A stretch of 64,000 nucleotides of DNA from Oxalobacter sp963655605. GTDB lineage: Bacteria > Pseudomonadota > Gammaproteobacteria > Burkholderiales > Burkholderiaceae_D. The notes beneath the pieces are model-generated. The model was given only the letters and a program-made list of their open reading frames with translations. It was not told the origin of the DNA and ran no database searches. The stretch covers positions 29,129-93,128 of the forward strand of contig CAVKGJ010000103.1 of the NCBI GenBank assembly GCA_963655605.1, given 5' to 3'. Positions 16,907-26,178 of this stretch are shown here, one piece after another. Made by a program: the position numbers and the translations under genes. Positions within the stretch are counted from its first letter, which is position 1, and each line of letters begins with the position of its first letter.

Positions 16907-18313
16907 TCAACCCAATGCCTTTTCCAGGAGTTTGCCCGAAACACTGCTGATCGAACCTGCACCCATCGTCATCACGACATCGCCATCCTCTATCACATTC
17001 AAAATGGCGGACGGCATTTCAGCGATCTCCTCGACAAATACGGGATCCACTTTCCCAGCCACCCGGATAGCCCGAGCCAATGTCCTGCCATCCGCGGCGA
17101 CAATCGGCTGTTCCCCCGCAGGATAAACTTCTCCCAGAAGCAGAACATCCGCACTGGAAAGTACCTTTACAAAATCCTCGAACAAATCACGTGTCCGGGT
17201 ATAGCGGTGTGGCTGGAACGCCAGAACAAGTCTTTTGTCCGGGTATGCGCCTCTGGCCGCTGCAATCGTGGCCGCCATTTCGGAAGGATGGTGTCCATAA
17301 TCGTCAACCAGCTCCACTTCCGCCTGCGTTTCGCCATTTTTCTTGGGCAAACGGATTTTCCCGAGCCTGGTAAACCGCCGGTTGACTCCGGTAAATCTTT
17401 CCATGGCTTTTTGTATGGCTCCGTCATCAATACCCAGTTCGCGTGCAATGGCAATCACGGCACAGGCATTCTGGACATTATGCATACCCGGTTGGTTAAG
17501 ACGGATAGCGACCGGAGGATGCCCTTTCTGAAGAGCGGTGAATGTCATCATCGTCCCTTCCGCACGGGCATCTACCGCACGAACGTCAGCCTCTTCATGA
17601 AATCCATATGTCGTTACAGGTTTGGAAATGAACGGCCGGATCTCACGCACATTGTTGTCGTCGATGCAAAGCATGACCCTGCCATAAAACGGCAAACGCT
17701 GGGTAAACGCGATAAAAGCCTGTTTCAGCCGTGCAAAATCATGGCCATAAGTATCCATATGATCGGCATCGATATTGGTAATCACCTCGATAACCGGATT
17801 CAGGTTCAGAAAGGATGCATCCGATTCATCCGCTTCCGCGACAATGAAATCACCCGCCCCGAGTCCGGCATTGGCACCTGCGCTGTTCAAACGTCCGCCG
17901 ATCACAAAAGTCGGATCGAAACCGCCTTCAGCCAGCACACTGGCGACCAGACTGGTTGTCGTCGTTTTTCCATGTGTCCCCGCAATCGCGATACCGCGTT
18001 TCAGTCTCATCAGTTCAGCCAGCATGACGGCTCTCGGAACAATAGGAACACTTTTCTTGCGTGCCGCCAATACTTCCGGATTGTCATCCTTGATAGCACT
18101 TGAAACGACAATGGCATCGGCTTTTTCAATATTTTCCGCAGCATGTCCAAGCATGACGCGGGCACCCAATGCGGCCAGATGCCGCGTTGAAGAATTGCTC
18201 GTCAGATCCGACCCGGTAATTTCGTAGCCGAGATTGAGCAACACTTCGGCAATACCGCTCATTCCGCTTCCGCCGATTCCGACAAAATGAATTTTCTTGA
18301 CTTTATGTTTCAT
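16907..18313 (-). CDS. murC: UDP-N-acetylmuramate--L-alanine ligase
   Basis: First amino-acid ligase of peptidoglycan precursor synthesis. It has 468 residues. The N-terminal UDP-binding motif is HFVGIGGSGMSGIAE, the P-loop is GTHGKTTTTS, and EADESDASF carries the central-domain acidic residues. It is nine bases after murG and four before ddl. No defect is visible. Confidence 0.98.
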   Translation of the reverse strand: MKHKVKKIHFVGIGGSGMSGIAEVLLNLGYEITGSDLTSNSSTRHLAALGARVMLGHAAENIEKADAIVVSSAIKDDNPEVLAARKKSVPIVPRAVMLAELMRLKRGIAIAGTHGKTTTTSLVASVLAEGGFDPTFVIGGRLNSAGANAGLGAGDFIVAEADESDASFLNLNPVIEVITNIDADHMDTYGHDFARLKQAFIAFTQRLPFYGRVMLCIDDNNVREIRPFISKPVTTYGFHEEADVRAVDARAEGTMMTFTALQKGHPPVAIRLNQPGMHNVQNACAVIAIARELGIDDGAIQKAMERFTGVNRRFTRLGKIRLPKKNGETQAEVELVDDYGHHPSEMAATIAAARGAYPDKRLVLAFQPHRYTRTRDLFEDFVKVLSSADVLLLGEVYPAGEQPIVAADGRTLARAIRVAGKVDPVFVEEIAEMPSAILNVIEDGDVVMTMGAGSISSVSGKLLEKALG

Positions 18314-18322
18314 ACCATCAAT

Positions 18323-19408
18323 CTATTTACTGTTAGCTGTCCTGATCAGGATTTCAGCAATTCTTTCATTGGCATCCCTCTTGCCCAGCGAATATGCTTT
18401 TTTCGCCATTTCCAGACATTTCTCGCGCGTCATCTCCCTCAAAAGTCCAGCCAGATATTCCGGCGTCAGACTTGTCTGCGGAAGATGAATCGCTGCCCCT
18501 TTCTTGTGCATGAACATCGCATTGTCCCGCTGGTGCGACGTGCTGGATGCAATAAACGGCACAAGAATGCTCGCCACTCCGGCTGAAGTCAGCTCTGAAA
18601 CCGTAATCGCTCCTGCACGGCAAATCACCAGATCAACATCTGCATACCGCATTGCCATATCGTCAATAAAATCGACCACTTCGGCATGCACCTGCACCTT
18701 GCGATATTGCTGCCGGACAGCAGCGATATGCTGTCTTCCCGTCTGATGCAGCAATACAGGACGGGTATCGAAAGGCAACAGCGCCATCGCTGCGGGTAAA
18801 CAGTCATTCAATGCCTTCGCACCCAGACTGCCGCCAACCACCATGATTTTCAGAACGCCCTGGCGATGCGCGTAACGGTATTCTGGCGCGGGCAGATTCC
18901 TGATTTCCTCTCGTACCGGATTGCCGGTACAAACCGCCTTCGCGGCCAGATCGCCAAAATCCCCCGGAAACCCGAACAAGACTTGTCTGGCTGATGATGC
19001 CAGCGTTCTGTTGGACAAAAGCAGTCTGGCATCTGCATTGACCAGCACAATCGGAATGCCGAGCATCCGCGCCGCCATTCCTCCCGGAACCGTGACATAC
19101 CCTCCCATCCCGACGACCAGATCGGGCTTGCGCTTTTTCATAATGCCCAGACAGGTCATGAACCCGGTCACCATATGAACACTGCCCTTCAACATGTGTA
19201 CCAGTCCCTTGCCCCTCAGACCGGCAAAATCAATGCCATCCATTTCGATGCCGTGGGAAGGTACGATCTTTCCTTCCATGCCATGCTGTGTCCCCAGCCA
19301 AGAAACCTTCCATCCCTTCTGCTGCATGGTGGATGCAATGGCAAGACCGGGAAAAATATGTCCGCCGGTTCCGGCAGCCATGATCATGAGTTTTCTGGAC
19401 GGCTTCAT
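18323..19408 (-). CDS. murG: Undecaprenyldiphospho-muramoylpentapeptide N-acetylglucosaminyltransferase
   Basis: Peripheral inner-membrane glycosyltransferase that adds GlcNAc to lipid I to give lipid II. It has 361 residues, starting MKPSRKLMIMAAGTGGHIFPG, which is the GT28 N-terminal glycine loop. The donor-binding block reads VVGGSLGAKALND, followed by the HQTG loop. The start overlaps the ftsW stop by 4 bases. Confidence 0.98.
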   Translation of the reverse strand: MKPSRKLMIMAAGTGGHIFPGLAIASTMQQKGWKVSWLGTQHGMEGKIVPSHGIEMDGIDFAGLRGKGLVHMLKGSVHMVTGFMTCLGIMKKRKPDLVVGMGGYVTVPGGMAARMLGIPIVLVNADARLLLSNRTLASSARQVLFGFPGDFGDLAAKAVCTGNPVREEIRNLPAPEYRYAHRQGVLKIMVVGGSLGAKALNDCLPAAMALLPFDTRPVLLHQTGRQHIAAVRQQYRKVQVHAEVVDFIDDMAMRYADVDLVICRAGAITVSELTSAGVASILVPFIASSTSHQRDNAMFMHKKGAAIHLPQTSLTPEYLAGLLREMTREKCLEMAKKAYSLGKRDANERIAEILIRTANSK

Positions 19409-20622
19409 GTACGGCCTCCTCTCATGATCTTCCTGTTCTCGTAATCGACACGCAACAGGATTGCCAGCGCCATGCAGTTGATCACAATTCCGGATCCGCC
19501 ATAACTCATCAGTGGAAGTGTCAACCCCTTGGTCGGCAAAAGCCCGAGATTCACCCCCATATTGATGAATGTCTGGACACCGATCCAGATGCCGATACCC
19601 TGTGCCAGCAGACCGGCAAAAATCCTGTCCATGGCAACGGCCTGACGCCCGATTTCAAACGCCCTCTTGACGATCCAGTAAAAAAGGGACACGACAACCA
19701 GAACACCGATGAATCCCAGTTCTTCTCCGACAACGGCCATCAGAAAATCGGTATGCGCTTCCGGCAGATAATGCAGTTTCTCCACACTGCCGCCCAAACC
19801 GACCCCGAAAATTTCTCCGCGACCGAAAGCAATCAGGGAATGGGATAACTGATAACCTTTTCCAAGCGCGTTTGCCTCGTCCCACGGATTGAGATAGGCA
19901 AAAATGCGCTCCCTGCGCCAAGGCGACATAATGATGACCAGACTGAAAATACCGACCAGTGTCGCCGCGATGCCGCCGAACCAGATTCCATTGAAGCCAC
20001 CCAGGAAAAGAATGCCCATGGCAATACAGATCACAACCCCCAGCGCTCCCAGATCCGGTTCAAGCAGCAGTAGCAAACCGATCATGCCAAGCGCTATCGC
20101 CATCGGGAAAAAACCTTTGGTCAGTTTGTGCATGAATTCCTGTTTCCGGACGGTATAGTCCGCGGCATACATGACAATAAACAGTTTCATCAGCTCAGAC
20201 GGCTGCAAACTGAACACTTTGAAAGAAAGCCACCGCCTTGCGCCGTTTACCCCTTTCCCGATTCCCGGAATCAGTACAAGCACGAGCAAAAACAATGTGA
20301 TGATAAACAGAAGAGGGGCATATTTCTGCCACGTATCGATCCTGACACGAAAAACCATCAGCCCCGCAACCAAACCCAGTACGATAAAAACTGCCTGCCT
20401 GATGAAAAAGTGCTCGTTCCGGTAACCGGCGTATTTCGGTGAATCCGGCAACGCGATGGAAGCGGAATAAACCATGATCAGTCCGAGAAACAGCAATGCC
20501 AGTATCGCAAATACCAGATATTGATCGAATTGCATCATTCTGACGCTTTTGGACGGAGATGTCCGCTCTTTTGCCATCCCTGCCATTCCATCAAAAAAGC
20601 GCTTTACCGGTTGCAGGTTCAT
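19405..20622 (-). CDS. ftsW: Septal peptidoglycan polymerase FtsW (SEDS family)
   Basis: Multi-pass glycosyltransferase that works with FtsI at the septum. Its 405 residues show about ten hydrophobic segments, and the family motifs GKGVNGARRWL and LPLMSYGGSG are intact. The extended cytoplasmic N-terminus of about 30 residues is polar. It overlaps both neighbours (murD upstream, murG downstream) by 4 bases, so it is tightly coupled. Confidence 0.97.
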   Translation of the reverse strand: MNLQPVKRFFDGMAGMAKERTSPSKSVRMMQFDQYLVFAILALLFLGLIMVYSASIALPDSPKYAGYRNEHFFIRQAVFIVLGLVAGLMVFRVRIDTWQKYAPLLFIITLFLLVLVLIPGIGKGVNGARRWLSFKVFSLQPSELMKLFIVMYAADYTVRKQEFMHKLTKGFFPMAIALGMIGLLLLLEPDLGALGVVICIAMGILFLGGFNGIWFGGIAATLVGIFSLVIIMSPWRRERIFAYLNPWDEANALGKGYQLSHSLIAFGRGEIFGVGLGGSVEKLHYLPEAHTDFLMAVVGEELGFIGVLVVVSLFYWIVKRAFEIGRQAVAMDRIFAGLLAQGIGIWIGVQTFINMGVNLGLLPTKGLTLPLMSYGGSGIVINCMALAILLRVDYENRKIMRGGRT

Positions 20623-22121
20623 GACACCACTCCCTTTTCTGTACTTTCAAGCCGATGTACCTGAGCGATGAACACTTCAGAGCGATGCGCATAATTACGG
20701 AACATGTCCATACTGGCACAAGCGGGAGAAAGCAGGACAATATCGCTTTTTACCGCTATTTCCGAAGCATGGACAACCGCCTCTTCAAGGGAATCGCAAT
20801 AAGCCAGCAAAGCACCTGTCCGGGAAAGTGCATCATGAATCCGGACGGCATCCTTTCCAATCAGCATGACCGCCTTGACATACCTGCTAACGACAGAAGA
20901 CAAAGGCGAGAAATCCTGATCCTTTCCAAGCCCGCCGGCAATCAGGATGATATTTCTTTCCCCGCTTCCGGTACTTGCTCCCAACCCTCCAACTGCGGCG
21001 ACCGTCGCTCCAACATTGGTTCCCTTGCTGTCGTCGAAATAAGCGACTTCTCTCACTGTGGCAACCAGTTCAACCCTGTGCGGTTCACCGCGATAATCCT
21101 TCAATGCCTGAAGCAGCGGAGCGAATGGCAGATCAATCGCCCTGCACAACGCCAGAGCGGCCAGTGCATTGCCTGCATTGTGCCTGCCGCGGATTTTCAG
21201 TGCATCGGCCGGCATCAGATTCCGGATCACCGTTTCAACCGGTATATCATTCGTTCTGCTTTTCCTGACAATACCGTCATCCGCAACTGACGCGACAGAA
21301 AGCCATACCATCCCACGATCGGCATGCAGGCCGAAGGAACCGGGTCCGGCAGGCTCATCCGTACCGAAAGTGACCGCTTTCGTTCCCGATTTTCTCATTT
21401 TCATGACCGCTTCATCTTCCCGGTTCAGTACCTGAATCGTTTTTCTGCCGAAAATCCTTTCCTTGGCCGCACCATATGCCTGCATACTTCCATGCCAATC
21501 CAGATGATCCTGTGTCAGGTTCAGAACTGTCGCTGCATCCAGTTCAAGGCTGTATGTTGCAAACAGCTGAAAACTCGACAATTCAAGAACCCAAACTTCC
21601 GGCAACCGGTTCCCTTCAATCACTTCAAGCAGGACATCAAGTGCAGCAGGACTGATATTGCCTGCCAGACGAACCGTTTTCCCTGCCTGACGGCACATAT
21701 GTCCTGTCAGACTGGTCACTGTTGTCTTGCCATTCGTTCCTGTCACGGCAATGACTTTCGGTTTGTATTGCCTTTCTTCTTCAAGATTTTTCAAAGCACA
21801 GGCGAACATTTCGATTTCACTCCAGACCGGAATGCCATGCTCCCTGGCGAAAGGCAAAATTTCTTTCAACTCGACATCCGGACGCAAACCCGGACTGACC
21901 GCAACAATATCGAAAACATCCAGCCCAAGTCCTGCGGCAGAAAAGGGACCACTTACAAAACCAACTTGCGGAAGTTCCGTTTGCAGATTCTGCAACCTGT
22001 CGGGTTTTTCACGTGTATCGGCAACGCAAACACTCGCCCCGCAATAAGCGCTCCAGCGTGCCATTGCCAGACCGGATTCGCCCAGTCCCAGTACGAGTAT
22101 CTTTTTACCAGCCCAGTTCAT
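20619..22121 (-). CDS. murD: UDP-N-acetylmuramoylalanine--D-glutamate ligase
   Basis: Adds D-glutamate to the muramoyl precursor. It has 500 residues, somewhat longer than the E. coli enzyme (438), as is common in betaproteobacteria. The N-terminus KILVLGLGESGLAMARW, the P-loop TGTNGKTTVTS and the C-terminal FDDSKGTNVGAT block are visible. It lies one base after mraY and overlaps ftsW by 4 bases. Confidence 0.97.
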   Translation of the reverse strand: MNWAGKKILVLGLGESGLAMARWSAYCGASVCVADTREKPDRLQNLQTELPQVGFVSGPFSAAGLGLDVFDIVAVSPGLRPDVELKEILPFAREHGIPVWSEIEMFACALKNLEEERQYKPKVIAVTGTNGKTTVTSLTGHMCRQAGKTVRLAGNISPAALDVLLEVIEGNRLPEVWVLELSSFQLFATYSLELDAATVLNLTQDHLDWHGSMQAYGAAKERIFGRKTIQVLNREDEAVMKMRKSGTKAVTFGTDEPAGPGSFGLHADRGMVWLSVASVADDGIVRKSRTNDIPVETVIRNLMPADALKIRGRHNAGNALAALALCRAIDLPFAPLLQALKDYRGEPHRVELVATVREVAYFDDSKGTNVGATVAAVGGLGASTGSGERNIILIAGGLGKDQDFSPLSSVVSRYVKAVMLIGKDAVRIHDALSRTGALLAYCDSLEEAVVHASEIAVKSDIVLLSPACASMDMFRNYAHRSEVFIAQVHRLESTEKGVVS

Positions 22122-22122
22122 A

Positions 22123-23292
22123 TCATCTAATCTTCAAAGTCGACAAACCGATCAGCACAAGAATCATGGTGATAATCCAGAAACGGACAACCACCTTCGT
22201 TTCTTTCCATCCTTTCTGCTCGAAATGGTGATGCAGTGGTGCCATCAGGAAAATTCTGCGACCGACACCATATTTCCTTTTCGTATATTTGAAATACGTC
22301 ACCTGCAACATAACGGAAACGGTTTCCGCCACGAAAATGCCTCCCATGACAAACAATACGATTTCCTGCCTGACAATCACGGCAATCGTTCCCAATGCGC
22401 CGCCCAAAGCGAGGGCGCCAACATCTCCCATGAACATTTGGGCCGGATGGGCGTTGAACCACAAAAATGCCAGTCCGGCTCCTGCCATGGCTCCACAGAA
22501 AACAAGAAGTTCTCCGGTCCCCGGAATGAAAGGAATGAACAGATAACGTGAATAAACAGCATGTCCAGTCAGATAGGCAAATACGCCGAGTGCCGTACCG
22601 ACCATAATCGTCGGCATGATGGTCAGCCCATCAAGACCGTCTGTCAGATTGACGGCATTGCTCGTTCCGACAATCACAAAATAGGTCAGTGCAATAAATC
22701 CCCAGACACCCAGTGGATAACTGACCATCTTGAAAAACGGAATGATGAAGTCCGCCTTGGGTGGCAGATCCATGCTGAATCCGGATTTGACCCACTCGAC
22801 AAAAAGATGCCAGACCTCGAAATTGGACTGTCCGGATACGGCAAAAGCCAGATAGACCGCGGATGCCAACCCGATCACGGATTGCCAGAAATATTTTTCA
22901 CGCGAAGACATGCCGTTCGGATTCTTGTATACCACTTTCCTGTAATCATCGACCCAGCCAATGACGCCGAATCCCATCGTGACAATCAGGACAACCCAGA
23001 CGAAACGGTTTGAAAGATCGCACCATAACAGCGTCGAAACGGCTATTGCGATAAGAATCAGAAGTCCTCCCATCGTCGGGGTTCCGGATTTGACCAGATG
23101 AGTCTGCGGACCATCCGTGCGGACAGCCTGTCCGACCTTAAGCCTGGTCAACAAACGGATAACTGCCGGCCCGGCAGCCAAACCGATAGACAGTGCTGTC
23201 AAGGTGGCGAAAACCGCCCTGAAGGAAATGTAACCGAATATTCTCAGCACTCCCATATCCTGCTGAAAAAACTGAGCCAGCCAAAGCAGCAT
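22123..23292 (-). CDS. mraY: Phospho-N-acetylmuramoyl-pentapeptide transferase
   Basis: Integral membrane enzyme making lipid I from UDP-MurNAc-pentapeptide and undecaprenyl phosphate. It has 389 residues with about ten membrane segments. The acidic motifs IGWVDDYRKV and NAVNLTDGLDGL and the C-terminal MAPLHHHFE block are all present. It lies one base from both murF and murD. Confidence 0.98.
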   Translation of the reverse strand: MLLWLAQFFQQDMGVLRIFGYISFRAVFATLTALSIGLAAGPAVIRLLTRLKVGQAVRTDGPQTHLVKSGTPTMGGLLILIAIAVSTLLWCDLSNRFVWVVLIVTMGFGVIGWVDDYRKVVYKNPNGMSSREKYFWQSVIGLASAVYLAFAVSGQSNFEVWHLFVEWVKSGFSMDLPPKADFIIPFFKMVSYPLGVWGFIALTYFVIVGTSNAVNLTDGLDGLTIMPTIMVGTALGVFAYLTGHAVYSRYLFIPFIPGTGELLVFCGAMAGAGLAFLWFNAHPAQMFMGDVGALALGGALGTIAVIVRQEIVLFVMGGIFVAETVSVMLQVTYFKYTKRKYGVGRRIFLMAPLHHHFEQKGWKETKVVVRFWIITMILVLIGLSTLKIR

Positions 23293-23293
23293 A

Positions 23294-24661
23294 TCAACAA
23301 CCTTCCCCGTTCATTGCGTTCATTAATCCTTCCACAACCCGTTCCATTCTCATAAAACGCGACCCCTTGACCAGCACCGTCATCTGTGGCTCAACCAGTT
23401 TTCTCAACATTCCATTCATTTCATCCAGTTTCATGAAATGCCGTGCATTTTTCCCATAACCCTGCGAGGCAAAACGCGCCATTTCACCATAAGTGAAAAA
23501 ATGCCCGATTCCCCGTTCCCTGGCATACTCGCCCACCTCGATATGAAAACGTTCCCCCTCATTTCCGACCTCTCCCATATCTCCCAGAACCAGAACGCTG
23601 TCAGAAGAAATATCGGATAAAACATCAATCGCCGCACGCACAGAATCGGGATTGGCATTATAGGTATCGTCAATCAGCAATGCGCCATTAAACGCACTTT
23701 TTCTTTCAAGCCTGCCATGAACGGGCATGAAATTCTCCAACCCCGCCGCAATGATTTCCCTGTCGATCCCCGTGGCGAAACAGCAGGCGGCAGCGGCCAT
23801 GGCATTTCTGACGTTATGCCTGCCACTCGTCGATAACACCAGTTCGACCTTTTCTCCAGCAAATGACATGATCACCCGTGTCTTGCCATTTTCCATCCGG
23901 TAACTTCCCGACACATCCGCGGTCTGGCAAAAACCGAATGTGACGACTCGTCGATGCGTCGCATAATCCGACCATAGGGAAGAATAGGCATCATCGGCAG
24001 GAAAAACCGCGATGCCGTCTTCCGGCAAGGAACGGATAACCATTCCGTTTTCCTGTGCAACGGCTTCGACACTTTGCATGAATTCCTGATGTTCGCGCTG
24101 TGCATTATTGACAAGACCGATTGTCGGCTGCGCTATCGCTGCCAGATATGCCATTTCGCCGACATGATTCATCCCCAATTCGATTACGGCAGCATCGTGT
24201 CTGTCCTCCAGCCTGAAAAGCGTAAGAGGCACGCCAATATCGTTATTGAAATTGCCCGGTGTGGACAAACAGGCGTTTTCCCCATAGGCCGCCCTGAAAA
24301 CAGAAGCGATCATTTCCTTGACGGTCGTTTTGCCATTGCTTCCCGTCACACCAACGACAGGTATCCTGAACTGCTTGCGCCAGTGCCTAGCGATATCTCC
24401 CATTGCCAGACGGGTATTTTCGACAACCAGCGCCGGCAAAGGATAATTTTCAGGAAATCTTTCGACCAATACGGCAGAAGCCCCCTTGTCGGCAACATCC
24501 TCCAGAAACCGGTGCGCATCGAAATTTTCACCATTTAAGGCAATAAACAGATTGCCGGACTGCACCTGGCGGCTGTCAGTGGACACACCGTCAAAAACGG
24601 CATCGGCAGTCATTCTGCTGCCCGGAACCCACTGCACAAGTTGCGAAAGAGTCGCTTTCAT
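23294..24661 (-). CDS. murF: UDP-N-acetylmuramoyl-tripeptide--D-alanyl-D-alanine ligase
   Basis: Adds the D-Ala-D-Ala dipeptide to complete the pentapeptide. It has 455 residues. The P-loop is TGSNGKTTVKEM and DDTYNANPDS is the conserved C-terminal-domain motif. It overlaps the murE stop by 4 bases and precedes mraY with a one-base gap. Confidence 0.97.
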   Translation of the reverse strand: MKATLSQLVQWVPGSRMTADAVFDGVSTDSRQVQSGNLFIALNGENFDAHRFLEDVADKGASAVLVERFPENYPLPALVVENTRLAMGDIARHWRKQFRIPVVGVTGSNGKTTVKEMIASVFRAAYGENACLSTPGNFNNDIGVPLTLFRLEDRHDAAVIELGMNHVGEMAYLAAIAQPTIGLVNNAQREHQEFMQSVEAVAQENGMVIRSLPEDGIAVFPADDAYSSLWSDYATHRRVVTFGFCQTADVSGSYRMENGKTRVIMSFAGEKVELVLSTSGRHNVRNAMAAAACCFATGIDREIIAAGLENFMPVHGRLERKSAFNGALLIDDTYNANPDSVRAAIDVLSDISSDSVLVLGDMGEVGNEGERFHIEVGEYARERGIGHFFTYGEMARFASQGYGKNARHFMKLDEMNGMLRKLVEPQMTVLVKGSRFMRMERVVEGLMNAMNGEGC

Positions 24662-26178
24662 ACCGCCACCTTCATGTTCGACACGCGTGAGGCCAATGCC
24701 AGTGCGACATGATCGGCATCGGCAAATGGCAGTTTCACGCCTTTTATTTCCTGATACGTTTCATGCCCTTTTCCCGCAAGAAAAATCACATCGTTTTTCG
24801 AAGCCTGTCGTACTGCCTGCAATATGGCAGTCGCCCGGTCCTCGAACATTTGCGGGCTCTTCTGCATTCCCGAAACGATCTGTTTCATGATTTCTTTCGG
24901 ATCCTCGCTGCGTGGATTGTCACTGGTCACAATGACAAAATCAGCCTGTTCGGAGACAGCTCCCATTTGCGGACGTTTGCCATGATCCCGATCTCCACCG
25001 CAGCCGAAAACACACCACAACCGGCCATTTCTGTCATCGGCGACCTGCCTCAATGCCGACAGCCCCTTCTCCATGGCATCCGGAGTATGCGCAAAATCAA
25101 TCACGACCAGCGGTGTTTCGCTGCTACCCATTTGTTGCATCCGCCCAGGTGGCGGCAACAGTTCACCCAATGAAAAAACCGCTTTATCCCATGGCATACC
25201 GGCAGCCAGCAAAACGCCCAATACCCCCAGTGTATTGCTGACATTGAAACGGCCGATCAAATGCGTCCGGACTCTTGCGGCCCCGAAAGGTGATTCCACG
25301 CGAAACTCAATACCCTGGATACGGTTGCGAAGATCCTGTGCTCTCAGCACAGGAATACCGGCATCGGCATTTTCCAGAGTAAACCCTATCAACGCGATCT
25401 TTTCCGCAAGTCCGGCTGCCAGCTCGATACCCATCGGATCATCAAGATTCAACACGGCATGCTTCAGACCCGGCCAGTTGAACAGCTTCCGCTTTGCCGC
25501 CTTGTAAGCAGCCATGTCATGGTGATAATCCAGATGGTCACGGGTAAAATTCGTAAACAGCGCAATATCAATCGGAATACCGTTAAGACGTCCCTGATCA
25601 ATACCGATGGAAGACGCTTCCATTGCGATGCACGCCACGCCCTTTTTGCGCAACTCGGCCAGTTTGCGCTGCAATTGCACCTGATCGGGTGTTGTATATC
25701 CCGTTTCCTCGGCAATACCGCTCTTGCCGTCTTCAAAAACCGAAACACCAAGCGTCCCGATAACAGCTGTTTTCTTTCCCCATCTCGACAGGGACTGTCC
25801 GATCCACTGGGTACATGACGTTTTGCCATTTGTACCCGTTACAGCAATAATCAACATGGATTTCGCGGGAGAACCATAATAGGCATCCGCAATCGGACCG
25901 GCATACGCCTTCAGGCCAGATACTCCCCGATGAGGGACATTCCATTCCGGATTCCAAGTGAACCCTTCACTTTCATAAACAACGGCAATGGCACCATTCT
26001 CAATGGCTTTCGAAATATAGTTCCGGCCATCCGCGGAATCCCCCTTATAAGCAAAAAACACGGCGTGTCGTGTACTCGTACCGATCTCGCGGGAATCCGA
26101 AAAAAGTTCGCTCCCCGGACAGGTCAGTTCAAGCCAACGAACGATTGATGCTATTGTCTGCGCAGATGCATTTTTCAT
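24658..26178 (-). CDS. murE: UDP-MurNAc-tripeptide synthetase MurE (meso-DAP type)
   Basis: Adds the third residue of the stem peptide. It has 506 residues. The P-loop is TGTNGKTSCTQW. The specificity motif reads DNPR in TSDNPRSEDP, which marks meso-diaminopimelate rather than lysine as the substrate, as expected for a Gram-negative cell wall. It overlaps ftsI and murF by 4 bases each. Confidence 0.97.
   Translation of the reverse strand: MKNASAQTIASIVRWLELTCPGSELFSDSREIGTSTRHAVFFAYKGDSADGRNYISKAIENGAIAVVYESEGFTWNPEWNVPHRGVSGLKAYAGPIADAYYGSPAKSMLIIAVTGTNGKTSCTQWIGQSLSRWGKKTAVIGTLGVSVFEDGKSGIAEETGYTTPDQVQLQRKLAELRKKGVACIAMEASSIGIDQGRLNGIPIDIALFTNFTRDHLDYHHDMAAYKAAKRKLFNWPGLKHAVLNLDDPMGIELAAGLAEKIALIGFTLENADAGIPVLRAQDLRNRIQGIEFRVESPFGAARVRTHLIGRFNVSNTLGVLGVLLAAGMPWDKAVFSLGELLPPPGRMQQMGSSETPLVVIDFAHTPDAMEKGLSALRQVADDRNGRLWCVFGCGGDRDHGKRPQMGAVSEQADFVIVTSDNPRSEDPKEIMKQIVSGMQKSPQMFEDRATAILQAVRQASKNDVIFLAGKGHETYQEIKGVKLPFADADHVALALASRVSNMKVAV

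Noticed and set aside
16664..18103. 479-codon open frame antisense to ddl and murC
   Set aside because: Composition and text are shadow-like, and it spans two intact genes on the other strand.
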